NCBI RefSeq assembly: GCF_037975245.1
Contig: NC_092561.1
Span: forward strand, 18,831,008-18,895,007
Source of the DNA: Apostichopus japonicus
Lineage: Eukaryota; Echinodermata; Holothuroidea; Aspidochirotida; Stichopodidae
Direction of reading: 5' to 3'
Length of the DNA: 64,000 bases
This document shows, piece after piece, positions 12,601 to 24,054 of the stretch; the stretch's first letter is position 1; every line of letters begins with the position of its first letter. The notes under the pieces were generated by a model, which was given only the letters and a program-made list of their open reading frames with translations, searched no databases and was not told the origin of the DNA. A program made the translations under genes and the position numbers.

Positions 12601-13232
12601 ATTCGTGAAGGACACATACGAGATATTAGAGGAAACGGTTTAATAACCACATCTGCATTTCGTGCATATAGTGGAAGACGTCCCTGTACAGTAATGTATC
12701 TTTGCTGACCTGGGTAAATAACAAATCTCTGCACTGGCCTAAGGAAAACTTTGGCTTGTTTAATTCTAAAACAATTTGTGGTAAAGTCCAAAGATCCATT
12801 CAATTCCTTCAGAGTTTGACTACCTAATATTAAATCAATACCTGTCAGGTTTGCAGCAATTAAAGCAGAAAGCTGAAATTCATGACCTTGAATTTTGACC
12901 TGAAATGTTATCGTGCTATACGCATGAATAAACTGACCATTACCCAACCTTAGGTTTACTACATCAACTGAGACTGGTTGTATAGAGGATAAATACTTTG
13001 AATTTTGCACTGTAGAAGAAGAAATGATAGAGCGTGTCGCTCCACTATCAAACAACAATGAAATTCCTTTACCATCATGTAAAGTACCTCTTACAAAATT
13101 ACGTGTGTCCAGTTGAATATCCACATTACGGTCGTTCCCTGTATATCTAGAACTAGGAATATTACTATTCTTCCAAATATTATTTGCTTTACGTTTCGAT
13201 CTTCCCTTACTTGGTACTTTGTCTGGAGTCAC
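9692..13232 (-). pseudogene. pol remnant: protease, RNase H, integrase (no RT)
   Basis: A long frame (10713-13232, up to 839 codons; its first codon is GTG and the frame is open upstream into gag) is followed by a second frame (9692-10759). The aspartic protease active site LLFDSGATRSIIS is near the start. A short pre-RT linker leads directly into RNase H (GSYLTQ...ENIIAYYSK...VDHSAIVEL...LADYLSR). The fingers, palm and catalytic YxDD of reverse transcriptase are missing without a break in frame, at about 12510. Integrase follows, with an HHCC zinc finger (H..NHQGV...CLRCQ), catalytic Asp in LSLDFKT and IISDAA, and Glu in QVERHIQTL. A frameshift at about 10720 moves the integrase C-terminus (SYSPFELAFGRKPP and a later GPLVIHQVLDRTHYLL) into the second frame. 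The order PR-RH-INT fits Ty3/Gypsy. Confidence 0.88.
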
Positions 13233-13261
13233 TGTATGATGAGTGCAATCATAAGTGCTCC

Positions 13262-14211
13262 CTAATGAAAATTCTGTGTTGGTACTTTCTTTACATTAGC
13301 CTCTATTTCATGGCTTAGGCGAATTTGGCAATATTGTGCAAAATGACCTCGATTTTGACAGTAGTAACATGTGACTGAAGGATTAAAATACGGTAACCTT
13401 CTCCTGTTATTATTCTGACCTGTCCTAGGACCACGAGAATCACGAGAACTATATCTTTGCCTCATATCTTTTGGATTGTCTTGCGATTCTGACCTACGTG
13501 ACTGATCAAACTTGGTCTCTAATTCCTGAATTTTGGTACACAACTCGTGTATCTCAGAAGATGCAGAAATAGTAGGAGTCTGAACAGAAGACGCTTTGTC
13601 GTGCATTGCCTTAAATAGTTCGGAAGAAGCTGTGGGTTGACTTTGGATTTGTAAGTCAAAATAGCATTGCACTTTCATGACCAAATCTGCAATTGTTGCT
13701 TGTGGTGATGCAGACATTAACACTGCTGAGCGGCATTGCAAAGGCAGGGTCGAGATGAATTTATCTCTAATTTGGTCCTCGCCATAGCTTAATTGTGCTG
13801 CAGCTTTTGAAATTTTGGCCAATGAGCTTGAGCTGTTTCACCTGGCGTATAGCTTAATGCTTGAAATGCCTGTGATTTAGCGTAGGAAGAAGTCCCTGGA
13901 CTGAAACGAGCAAGGAATTGCTTGCGCATATCAGCAATAGTTGAAAAACTTTTGTTTTCAATCCAGAGTCTGGCTTGGCCTTTAAGTGTTCGCTTAAATA
14001 TGCGACATATTTCATTAAATTCTTCCGCTACAGCCTCAGGGGTGGTTTGGGACGGCAATTTATGCAACTCTAAATAATCTTCAAATCCCAAATAATGAGC
14101 TTCGGCTAAATCTGCATCAATTACATCGCCCTGAAATCGTGATGGCAAAAAATCAGTGGGCCTATGTTTCTGCATAACAGAGGTCGAAGTTTCCTGTTTA
14201 CTGACGGACAT
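13262..14211 (-). pseudogene. gag with zinc knuckle, split by a frameshift
   Basis: Two overlapping frames make one gag. The first, 13789-14211, starts with ATG at 14211 and reads a capsid-like region (RLWIENKSFSTIADMRKQFL). The second, 13262-13822, continues it and ends in a CCHC zinc knuckle, CYYCQNRGHFAQYC, after an Arg-rich stretch. The switch lies near 13800-13820 and looks like a one-base indel. The gag end overlaps the pol frame by about 35 nt, with pol in the -1 frame, the layout used for programmed -1 frameshifting. I did not find a textbook slippery heptamer. Confidence 0.85.
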
Positions 14212-14851
14212 TATGCCGCATACAATCCTAGGCTAGTTATGAGTATACAACATGAGCCTATACTTAATTGAACACACTATCGACCGTTATTAAATACAAA
14301 TCACAAATATGCAATACATGGACACGATTAAAATAACTTATCGTTACACTCTGATCTCAAATAGGGGTTGGGATACAAATTGGCATGATTTCACTCACCC
14401 TTAAGTTTAACTAAGAACTGGTAGTGGAACTGCAAACGATGATTGAAGTCCCTCGGCTAGTAGTAATAGTAGCGGCAGGTAGTAGCAGGTAGGCCTACAT
14501 CTCGTAAGAACTTCAGATTCGTTCGCCGTTAACATCGGGTAGAGTCTAGGCTTAGATCGCGAAAATGTTCAGTTCTGATGTTTAGAGCTGTAGTATTCTA
14601 CGTACTAGTTGCGCGAATGTTCAAACGCGAACTGCATGCTGGGTTGATTAACGTTGGTGTACAGATCAGTGGTTCCGGTGTACAGACTTAGGCTAGTATA
14701 GGCCGTCTTCCCTCGTAGAGTGTTTCCGTTAGGCTAGGTCGTGAACATACGTTGTGTTCGTCGTTAGGTCTTCGGGCCAAAAAAAAATCTCTGTTCGTTA
14801 TTGATCGTAACGAACGAAAGTTGTGAAAAGTTCCGTTTTGTTCCTGAAGAA
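14212..14851 (-). other. 5' leader of the LTR element
   Basis: About 640 bp between the primer-binding site and the gag start. It is non-coding, somewhat richer in GC than the flanks, and likely holds packaging sequence. No other feature is visible. Confidence 0.5.
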
Positions 14852-14869
14852 AGCACCCGCTCTCCACCA
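14852..14869 (-). other. Primer-binding site
   Basis: On the minus strand TGGTGGAGAGCGGGTGC follows the LTR end ACA without spacing. The opening TGG pairs with the CCA end of a tRNA. I do not assign the tRNA species. Confidence 0.6.
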
Positions 14870-15635
14870 TGTAATATTGTGACGAGCCCGGCTCCTCCGA
14901 TAGTAAAACTATATCGGGACTCGCGATAGAAAGGTACTGGGATATCTTGATGCCGTATTTACGCTTCTTCAGGAGATGTCTCGAACGAAAGAAAACAATG
15001 ACTTCACACAAAAAACAATTTGACAAGATAGGATTTGATTATTGATTCGGTATAATTTCTTCTCTGTCGATTCTCTTTACAAATAAAACTAAATTACAAT
15101 GATTTGACTTGACTTGACTCCGTCAATTAAACAATTAGGAGTGATGAAATAGTAACGAAGCAATGACGAACTGATCACGGAGCGCTGACGGAGTGATAAA
15201 TTTTCTGATCAAGTGATAAACTTTGCTGACGGAGTGCCCAAACTTTCGGCCTCCTTTTACTTTTAAACCTTACTTCCATAAAATCTCACTGCGCATAATC
15301 AGAAGGCAGCCAATAACCTGACCATCCTGTATTAACTTAATGATATAAAAATAAGTGCACTGGCACTGATCTGCCCTGATTGGTTGGGAGTTTGGAAGTC
15401 CATCCCCTTTTCTATGGAAACTTCCATACCACGTGAGAGAAGCTTCTCGAATGTTCCACAGACATAATGGAATCTATTTTGGGAAAAGGCCCTGTACCAA
15501 GATTCAATAAGATAGTTAAAAACTTCTCGTGGGAAAACTGAATCCATGACCTAGATAAATACATAAGAGGCCTGTAAGGTGTCTCGATGGAGTGTTTCGG
15601 TAACATCAAAGAGATGGTATCACTATTTCATAACA
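14870..15635 (-). repeat. 5' LTR of the Gypsy-like element
   Basis: 766 bp, matching the 3' LTR except for one base that I could see. It carries the presumed promoter of the element. Confidence 0.93.
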
Positions 15636-15671
15636 AAAAGTCACTAAGGTATATGGCTTTCTGGTTCTGTT

Positions 15672-15953
15672 TCAATTTTTAGTTACTTCAGGAGCAAAGG
15701 TATCAAGATTCTTGCCTCCAAAGCAACAACAAGTGTTGCAAGATTCTGACATTCCTATTGCAAATAGGGACATTGGTACCACATACATCAGGTCAGGGGT
15801 AAGTGTATGGACAGCGAAGGTTAGTCTATGAATCAGGTAGTTTTTCCTAATTCTATTAATGTCAGTGAAGTGGTCTGACAAACGTTGTGCTGGTCTAGTG
15901 GACCCATACTCTTTGCTTTCGTAATCTGTCATTGTTAAGGGGTCCTCGACCAC
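15672..15953 (-). CDS. Unrecognised open frame beside the LTR element
   Basis: A 93-codon minus-strand frame with protein-like composition (RLSDHFTDINRIRKNYLIHR, then CCCFGGKNLDTFAPEVTKN). I do not recognise a family. It lies 37 bp beyond the LTR element, within the proposed intron of the DED-TRIM gene and antisense to it. It could be a transposon relic, an exon of another gene, or chance. Only the reading frame and composition support it. Confidence 0.25.
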   Translation of the reverse strand: MVEDPLTMTDYESKEYGSTRPAQRLSDHFTDINRIRKNYLIHRLTFAVHTLTPDLMYVVPMSLFAIGMSESCNTCCCFGGKNLDTFAPEVTKN

Positions 15954-16792
15954 GACATTAAAAGATGATGAAGATTGCGATAACGATGATCATTTGTAAA
16001 TAACTTTCAAAATAAAGCAACCCATAGGAATTGGCTTTGCCAGACATTTCAATCTTGGGGGCACCGCACTTAATTAGGTGGGCAGAATGTTTATATGTGA
16101 ATGCTACCCTGGGGGGGGGATTAATGGGATGGGAGTCCCCATTTGAGAAAGTTTTGATTAACTAAGGGTCCTTAGATATAATCTGGTACTATATTTTGCA
16201 ACTTGAAGCATTTTCATGTTCACGAATTTTCGGGTTTAGTCTGTCCGATATTTATGTGTTTAATTGAAGCAGATAAAGTTTTTGTTTGAGTATATTTCTT
16301 AACCCTACAAATCGCATCTGGGGACACATTTTTGGGGAGGACTGCACGTGCCCTGCACCCCCCCCCCCCCACAGGCTATCACCTGGCAACGCCACTGCCC
16401 ATTGGAATGAAAAATATTGTTAAAAATAATAATATTATGATGCAGCTGCAACTGACTATTGAACCAGGATTGTATAACCTAATTCAACTTACTATGGACT
16501 TGAAACTGTATTTGGACACGACATTTTTGGAACTCTGGATCAGTTTGGAATGGGGGGTGCGGTGAGCGACTGAACTCAAGTTGAATCCGACATCAGGCCC
16601 GTCTATCAATATGGTATATCCTCTCCTCTGAAATATGACATGACATTGCTACCGGACTTACAGTTTGAGAATCGACCTGTAAATGATACGATTATTTTCT
16701 TTGCGTGTGTTGCTGAACTTGACTTCAAACCTGGTTTGAGCTATAAAATAAATAAGAATTTATAATAAAAGTATGCACCTTTTTTATCACAG
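15954..16792 (+). other. Intron sequence with G- and C-runs
   Basis: AT-rich sequence with a G-run (16112-16120) and a C-run (16359-16371) followed by caacgccactgccc. This resembles the ends of short inverted-repeat elements such as 32377-32750. I see no supported gene. Confidence 0.35.
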
Positions 16793-16907
16793 GACATAAA
16801 GCAACAAGGAAACAGAGAAAACTCTATGGATGGTGGAAAATCTTTACAAGCAATTAAAAGACCTTTTCCTACGTCATCAAATCGCAGTTCACTTACCTCA
16901 AGCTCTG
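16793..16907 (+). CDS. Candidate tail exon of the DED-TRIM gene
   Basis: A 115-bp open segment with the acceptor ttttttatcacag and the donor TCTG|GTTAGT. It starts in phase 0 and ends in phase 1. It reads a low-complexity polar stretch (DIKQQGNRENSMDGGKS ... SSNRSSLTSSS). Its phases fit 5791-5901 before it and 18735-18844 after it. No domain is recognised. An additional independent gene is possible. Confidence 0.5.
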
Positions 16908-18734
16908 GTTAGTGAATTAATAAAACAGAGGTTATGATAGTCTATATGTGACATTTGATACTTTGACTTATTTTATGAATATTAATAGTTTCAGTTATAA
17001 ATATATAAAGCGGCGCCGGTTGAAGCTTAAAAGGCACAGGTGTTAGTCGATTCATGCCAATTGATTACTTCCTGCTTTATCTATCTATTAGTGACACTTC
17101 ATTTATGAAGCAAAATAAAACAGTCAAAGGCGATACAAACCCAACCATCATAACTGGTTCATGTGATGGAAGTAAATGTCATGCACAACTTACCAAAACA
17201 GCTATATGAATTTTATTCCATTTGGGAGATATCACAGATGTAATATCCCTTCACGCAGCATGTTGAAGACTTGGGGCAAGTCCAAATATTACATGATCCA
17301 GCAACATGTGCCATTAATTTAAATGGGGATTTCTACGTATTAGAAAATGCTTATGTTCCGTGACGAAGATTGATTTTGCAAATGCTGAAACTAACATGTT
17401 GGACCTGTTAACATGACAATCCTCTCAATGGTTTTGATTGCAAAGCTGGTAAAATTCTACCTTGAAAATATGAAATGCCATATAAATGACATATTATCTA
17501 TTTATTTATTTATTTAATTATTTATGTATCTATCTATTTATCTATCGCCTATTTCACAATAGCTTAGTTCACAGGTATAAAGTATAAATATAGAATACAA
17601 TGAGAGGGTACCTTTCTATCACAAGCTCCAATAAGAACAAATCACTGAATATCAAATACGATGTACCAAGATGGTAATGCCTTGACAAGAACAGAAAAAG
17701 GTATAGTGAGTTCCACGACCCAATAGCGTCAATAACGATACGACTTCGTCTGTTTTGCTGGTATTCGGTTTCAAACAAATACCATTAATGCTTTTTATAG
17801 TTAATCTGTGTAATGTTCAGGTTTAAAAAAAATTATATAAAACGGTTAAAAAGAATACCAGACAGAAAATGTTCTAATTTCTGACGGGCAACAAATTTCT
17901 TGAGTTTGTATCCATATCCTACCAAATATATGCATCTTAACTTGTAGAATACATTTTATTTTGTAAGAGAAGACATTAAAGGCTGGTTTTTCTTTTATCT
18001 GTTTACAGCAGAAAATGAAATATTTCATATGTAGGATAAGGAATTTATAAGGATGCAAAAGTGTATTTTGATACCCGGAAAACTATCCTGCTTTGTAAAA
18101 CACAAACTGCTTGTTAAGTAATTTCATATCAACGTCGAAAATAAGAATAGACGTGTAGGTGCAATTTCAAAATAGATGTTTATAGTATTACAAATTGAAC
18201 AGAGAGGTGATTAATGTTTTCCCATCAAACTTAAAGTTCTATTGGTCGGTAAAATCATGTGTAAAATCTAAAACTGAAAATAACGGATCTTCACTTCATT
18301 TACTGGCAACCATTGCATCTTAAAAATCCGGTTCCAACATCGGGGTTTTATCGTTAAACAGAGCATTCCACTTTCTAAATGTAGTGAGAGTTTTGGTTTC
18401 TTTTTCCAGATAATAAAGATAAACAGCTTGAGAAAGTGATCTATCCTTCAGAGCTTTATTAAAATACGAGTTGTCTAAATAGGTGTCACGGTTTTCTATA
18501 AGGCCACCGTGTTTTATATCTGAAACTTTATTGCAACTAATTTCCAACATCAAGGTCCTGTTCCTTTCCCTCTTGCCTTAAATAAATGAAATAATCTATA
18601 GGCACTCTTCATTATATTTATCATATTCAAATCTAAGTCAGCAATATATTTCAGCAGATTGCCAGCAAATAACTCACGTTTCACTGATCATATGGCTTAA
18701 ATGTGGATTGATAACGTATCATTTCTCAACTCAG
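16908..18734 (+). other. Intron without recognised genes
   Basis: AT-rich sequence with a (TTTA)n/(TATC)n microsatellite at 17497-17550. A minus-strand 77-codon frame at 18320-18553 has protein-like composition but no recognised match. Confidence 0.4.
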
Positions 18735-18844
18735 CTCGCAACACCGATGTCAAGAAGAACAAAAAGGAAGATGCAACCAGTGCGATATCCAACATGCCAG
18801 CGCAAAGGCTATTCGGTGAACCAGGCAATCTCTTTTTCACTGAG
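18735..18844 (+). CDS. Candidate tail exon of the DED-TRIM gene
   Basis: A 110-bp open segment between the acceptor ctcaactcag and the donor GAG|gtataa. With one base carried from 16907 it reads ARNTDVKKNKKEDATSAISN, then MPAQRLFGEPGNLFFTE, ending in phase 0. The consistent phase with the preceding exon supports the pair. The sequence is basic and then hydrophobic, with no recognised domain. Confidence 0.5.
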
Positions 18845-21536
18845 GTATAATAGTTAAATAGTAAAGAGCTGGTCGCACAATATGCTACACGGTTCTGAGT
18901 AGTAACTGATATGGCCTAGTCTAGTTTTCTTTTCTTAAAGAGGATAGTTCTGAGGAAAGTTTATTTTTGATTGATGAAAGAGAATGTGTTCTATGCATCC
19001 AAGTGAAATTTGTATCTCTTTCCTACATGCCGTTTTCAAGATATTGATAATTTAACTTTGTATGGGACCAGACTAGAAAGTGATCTTACTTCTGGTCCCG
19101 CTGCCTCATTGCTATAACTATATATTAAGAAATGTACTTTATTGTGATTTAATGGCAGCAAAATAAATAAACGAAATAATTAAAATTGTCACAAATTGTA
19201 CCATAAGTGATGTAGGATCAGACAGGAGTGATGTCAGGGTGGCACACCATCTACATACTTACAAAATACTTTCACATATTTAAAAACCATCATTCATAGT
19301 TAATTTTGCAAGTAACACATGTATATTGTAAAGAAATAATATAGAAAATATGTAAGTTTGCGTGATTCAGAACATTCCATAGTTAATATCGAGCTCAACA
19401 TCTGCAGACTAATCTGAAATACGAATGGCACAGTGAAATTATTTTTGTCACATTTGTTCATTCTTCATCTTCTCGTTACGATAAACATTTTACTTTCTTT
19501 TGCCCCTATCATTTCTTCTCTCTATTTAGCAAATCAGAACGTTTCTGTCGAAGAAATGATCACAAAATATGTCAGACTGTTGTTATACCGACCTTCTCCG
19601 ACATCGGTGGGAACTGAATTGAGAGTAATAGTGTGTATTTCATTTTTTGGGTTACATAATAACTATGTTTTCGTGTCCTAACAGATTTACGGAAATGTAA
19701 TAGTCATTAATTAGACCCGAGTTACATGTCGTCGCTCTATTCCATACCATTATTTGTAAATACTTCGCCATTAACCGCATACTCCGGATTTGTATAGCGA
19801 CACATTCAGTAGCTTTAGTCTGTAGCCTGGTCACCCAGATACCTTTTTTAGTTATAAAAAAACTGCGAACATAATGAAACGAACCACAATAGCGCCGCCA
19901 GTTGTAGCAGATTTAGTGGGATATCAATAGCATCATCAATACCTAGTGCACACTGAGTGATTCTTACACGATATAAACTGATACAGCATGGGATCAATAA
20001 ATAAATGTGTTTGTTGAAGTGAAGGGGCGCAATGAAGGACCAGTTGTTATCGGCTACTTGTGGTAAAGAAGCGTTTGAAATTGACTAACCTCAGATTGAG
20101 GGTTGGATCAAACGTGCGACATGTATCAGAATATATTTAAAGGTCAAAGCTTCCTATCATTTTATTAGTTATAATTAGTGATAGCACTGTATATATGAAA
20201 TAAAGATATTCAATTAAGCTAATAATTTGTATTACATGTTAAGAGCTATTATTTAGCGTTAGTTTGTTTGCAACTTTTAATACTGTAACTACTTGTGATA
20301 AGTAAGTGGAACTTTGGAGATAACATTTCATTTCATTTTCCATTCTTGTCATGCTTTCAAATTAAAGAGCAAAGTTAAAACATAAAGTCATTACTTATCT
20401 GCCTTTTTATTAGTATTTCTGAATAAAATATGTTAACATCTCGTATCAATGCATCGAACGCTATATGGCATAATTTCAGGTATTACAAAATCGAATGAGA
20501 ATATAAACCCCTACAGGACTAGATAACAGTTGAATATTCTACATATCGATTTGTTTCAAATGGTATATTTGGTTATAAATAAGCAACTTCATTGTTACAA
20601 AAAGTTATCTCAAATCCAAGGGGAACACGGCACCCTCTCATGGGAAAAGTGTCGGCATTGTTCCAATATTTTCAAAATACAACACCATTTTGCATTTAGG
20701 GGCACCATCTATTTTACAGAATTATTCATAACATCTAAATCTCCTTCCCCCACCTTCCCCCGTTTTTTCCCCTCAGGTCAAAAACATTTACTAACGTTAA
20801 TTGTTGACAACCAGATAAAAAAGTAGGACTTTCTGTCTATCTATTGTTGATGTGAAAGTCAAAAGTAGGTCAGAACCAGAAAACTGTAGAGAGTAAACAA
20901 CAAAGTTAAAGACACGACGAACGTTTCCCTTCATCGCGTGAAAAACAAAAAATAATAATGCTTAGTCACTTTACTTTATGTTGCATAACAATACCCTGTA
21001 TAGCCGTTAGGATATATCGTTTCGTTCAATGATATCGCGACAATTGATGTACCCAAGTATTACTTCCTTTTTTGGGGGTTTCCACATTGTTTATTCTGTG
21101 TCAAAGGTAGCAGTGTATGCTACGGGAAAGAACGAGGTACTATATCACATTGAGTGTCCCAGTAGTGTTGGCAACACAATAGACTAAGCATACTTTACAT
21201 ACTTTGGTTGCAATAAACCTGAACTCGGTAAAAACCTATTATATTAGTCAGAACGCTGCAGTCTTACTAGAAGCTAATACTGGGTAGCTCACACTAGTAG
21301 ATTATACTATTAGCTAATACTAAGATCAGAAGTTGCCGTCGTATTGATGAAACGACTGACCTGCAGTCCAAGAAAACGTACGTGAAGTCGGTAAGTTGAT
21401 TATGTTTGATCATTTGTTACTTTTTAGAGAGGTCTGGGTTGCTGTAAGACTTAAGAGTCATGCTTAGCAGGTATTTTTAATTGTTTCTTTATAAACATGT
21501 TCTTTCTATAGCTTATATATATATATATATATATAT
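18845..21536 (+). other. AT-rich stretch, no recognised gene
   Basis: No convincing exon. One 24-bp phase-0 segment (21367-21390) sits between ctgcag and gtaagt, but its pyrimidine tract is poor and I do not call it. Confidence 0.35.
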
Positions 21537-21610
21537 ACCGGGTTCGAATCCCGGTGGAGGCTGGAAGTTTTTTTCACTGTTCTTGATTTCCAACTCATTA
21601 CGATTTTCAT
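21537..21610 (+). repeat. tRNA-derived SINE fragment with TA tracts
   Basis: Starts inside a TA microsatellite with gggttcgaatcccggtgg, a B-box/T-arm-like motif. It continues into a body (ggctggaag, ttttttcactgtt) that is found inverted in 21640-21800. Confidence 0.5.
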
Positions 21611-21639
21611 ATATATATATATATATATATAAATATATA

Positions 21640-21800
21640 TATAATTGAAATTGTAGTGATTTGGAAAATCCGGAACGGTAAAAAAAAATTCCAGCTCCAC
21701 CGGGAAACCCTTACCACTAGGTTATGGACGCTGATTGTATGTCCAGAAGTTCGAAACCTGTAAGGAAGGTCGTAATTCCACTGTAGGCGCTTGTCACCTG
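21640..21800 (-). repeat. tRNA-derived SINE, inverted second copy
   Basis: On the minus strand an A-box-like ATAACCTAGTGGTAAGGG precedes a T-arm-like GGTTTCCCGGTGGAGCTGG, and then the same body as 21537-21610. The two copies flank TA repeats head to head. Confidence 0.5.
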
Positions 21801-22214
21801 TTTCGAACAATACTACTTCTGTTTTGGTGACATATTTGCCTTACTCTAGGGATCTAACATGATGCACATATATCGCTCTGTCTATATCCATTGTGAGTCG
21901 TTAATTCACATCAATTAAAAATAAATTCACCTTTCGGTTTCAACAAATTATGCTGAGCTAGAATCAAAGTGTATACAATGTACAAAACAAATTGTTGTAA
22001 ACCCTATAAGCAGAAAATGCTATAAATATATATGTAGACCATTAGCTTTTTAATTGCTGCTGTCCTGAACAATTAATGACAGAAAGGAAGGGACACGGGG
22101 AGAGCGATTAACGTGGTGCGGCGATGTTGCATTACGGATGGGACCGGTTTATCTTTTTCAGAAGTTTTACCTACCTACCTATTATACATTGTAAACAAAA
22201 TGAGATCATAACGT

Positions 22215-23160
22215 ATAAACAAACACATTTGTTTGTGTTTCAAATATAAATGGTGTAAAAGTAAGTTGGCCTGACGTTTCGATCCTAGCAGGATCTTCTT
22301 CAAAGGCTAAATGACAAGTTACAGTAACAGAAGGGACAAAAACACACATAGAATACAGACAGGTTAATGAGCGTGGTGAACACAAAGAGATAGATGTAAG
22401 GGGATTAGTAGACAAGAGATGGAGAGAAGGAAGAAAGAAACCAACAGGGGAAGAGCAGTGGGAGGAGATAAACAATGGAGGGACAAAGAGAGGACTAAGG
22501 GAAGGGAATAAACTGGAGAAGGACAAAGACAGAAAGATGAGGAGAAAAAGGGGTGGAAGAGAGCTTTGAGAAGCGGAGTGATGGGGGGAACTAGAGCTAG
22601 AAGGAGGGGGAAACAGAGGAAAAGTTAGTCATGTCCTTCCTGAATGTTGAGCCCATGAGGTTGAATGGTGCGAAGGCGTTTCATCTACAACCTCTCTCTG
22701 CTGATTCGTATTAGGTCAGGACGGCTACCTTGATTCAATCCCCTGTAGGGACATGTCATTAATTGTATGGTTGGGAAGGTTTAAGTGTTCTCCAACTGGG
22801 GTCTGTCTTCATGGTGTTGACTGTGGATCTCTGACCATAGTATCGCTTCTTGAGGGTGGTTTTGGTTTCGCCAACATACTGGATGCCGCAACTCTACAAG
22901 AGATCAGATAGATGACATTAGTGGTTGTGCAAGTGATGTGACCCTTAGTCTTGTGTGTGAGTTGCATGCTGTGGCTGGTGATGGAATTGGATTCAACAAT
23001 GTGGTGGCTGCAGATGATGCATCTCGAAGTACGATCACATTTGAAAGTACCATGCTGAATGGGTGTAGGGTTAGAAGTTAGAGGTGGAACAGCAGCATGC
23101 ACCATAGGCTATCGTAGCTTTCGTGGTCGTCTGTAGGCGATGTGGATAAATGGATAACTG
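22215..23160 (-). mobile_element. Penelope-like element 3' end (GIY-YIG domain)
   Basis: The minus strand reads a cysteine-rich stretch (FKCDRTSRCIICSHHI), then TTTNVIYLISC, and after a one-base frameshift near 22895 an IQYVGETKTTLKKR segment. This is the GIY-YIG endonuclease region of Penelope-like retroelements. Further frames give LNLPNHTINDMSLQGIE and ISRERLWMKRL. A CT-rich 3' region follows and ends in GATCCTGCTAGGATCGAAACGTC, a hairpin plus GAAAC that resembles a hammerhead ribozyme core. The copy is 5'-truncated and broken. Confidence 0.75.
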
Positions 23161-23606
23161 GATAAATGGTCTTAGAAAAGGTTAACCATAGTTTGGAATT
23201 CAACCCAAGAAAGTAGTACTTTGTTCAACGTTATAGAGTAGATTATGTGTCCAATTCAAGCAGTTACTTTTCGGATAGCCAAGTCCCTAGTAGATTGCAC
23301 GAAATTGTTAGTGGGTTGCTTACAGAAAAGCTGAAGGGCCATCATCATTTAACTGAGAAAATTTATAGAAATGAATAATAAAACAAATTCTTGTCCCACG
23401 TCTGCAGCGATTCTTGTCATCACGTCATTTGCCGGCCGTTTTTACAGAAAGTATTTCATCTTATTTTAACTTTTCTTCAAACATATTTTATTCGAGAACG
23501 AATGTGAAACGACATATCTCAGTTGAGTGACGTCATTCTGTTTCACTGTTTTGTTGCATCGGCAGAATTGAACCACAAATTTAAAGTTCAATTCGCGAAG
23601 AAGAAG

Positions 23607-23633
23607 GAGTTTTTTTTTTGGGGGGGGGGGGGG
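23607..23633. repeat. Poly-T/poly-G junction tract
   Basis: A run of T followed by a long G-run. It is simple sequence prone to assembly error. Confidence 0.6.
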
Positions 23634-24054
23634 AAATTCGGTCATTTTGATCGCATTAGCAACGTTTGAGTTTGGATAAAGCTGGATTAAATTACACAAT
23701 AATCCAGCAAGTGTTTAACTCAATAAGAGGAGACCAATGTTGGGAAAGTCAACATCAGGAGATCACTCAAAAATGTCATGGAAAATTTCGGTCAGTCTGA
23801 AAAATCGTGCTAGTCTATGTTCTATTTGCAAAACACCATTTTGGCCAAACACCAAACACCACACACCAAACACCAGGCTGAATGGAGGAGACAGAATGTA
23901 TTTGAATAAGGTTTGCGAAAGAAGGAATCCACCCCCCCCTCCCACCCCTCCCCTGCAAAATACAATTTCACCCTTTTATAACTCTGTCTATAATCGTTTG
24001 GAAGTGTGTTTTTCTATTAATAACTTGACTGTTTACTTGTTTATAAATTTACAG

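Larger units (their letters stand above)
7671..15635 (-). mobile_element. Ty3/Gypsy-like LTR retrotransposon lacking RT
   Basis: A 7,965-bp element in antisense orientation to the surrounding gene. Two 766-bp direct repeats (7671-8436 and 14870-15635) start TG and end CA on either strand. I read one mismatch between them (the fourth base after the shared gtga: caag versus cgag). The inner order on the minus strand is gag, protease, RNase H, integrase, with a primer-binding-site-like TGG next to the 5' LTR and a purine tract before the 3' LTR. The A-rich flanks (aaaaa left, aaaag right) allow a 4-5 bp target duplication. The reverse transcriptase domain is absent, and gag and integrase each carry a frameshift, so this copy is not autonomous. 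The near-identical LTRs imply recent arrival or gene conversion. Confidence 0.93.

Noticed and set aside
14688-15609. Short minus-strand frames that also occur at 7639-8410
   Set aside because: They are chance frames inside the two identical LTRs.
18320-18553. 77-codon minus-strand frame with natural-looking composition
   Set aside because: No family recognised and no second exon or repeat copy, so it is only mentioned in the intron entry.
21367-21390. 24-bp phase-0 micro-exon between ctgcag and gtaagt
   Set aside because: The acceptor lacks a pyrimidine tract and the segment is too short to support.
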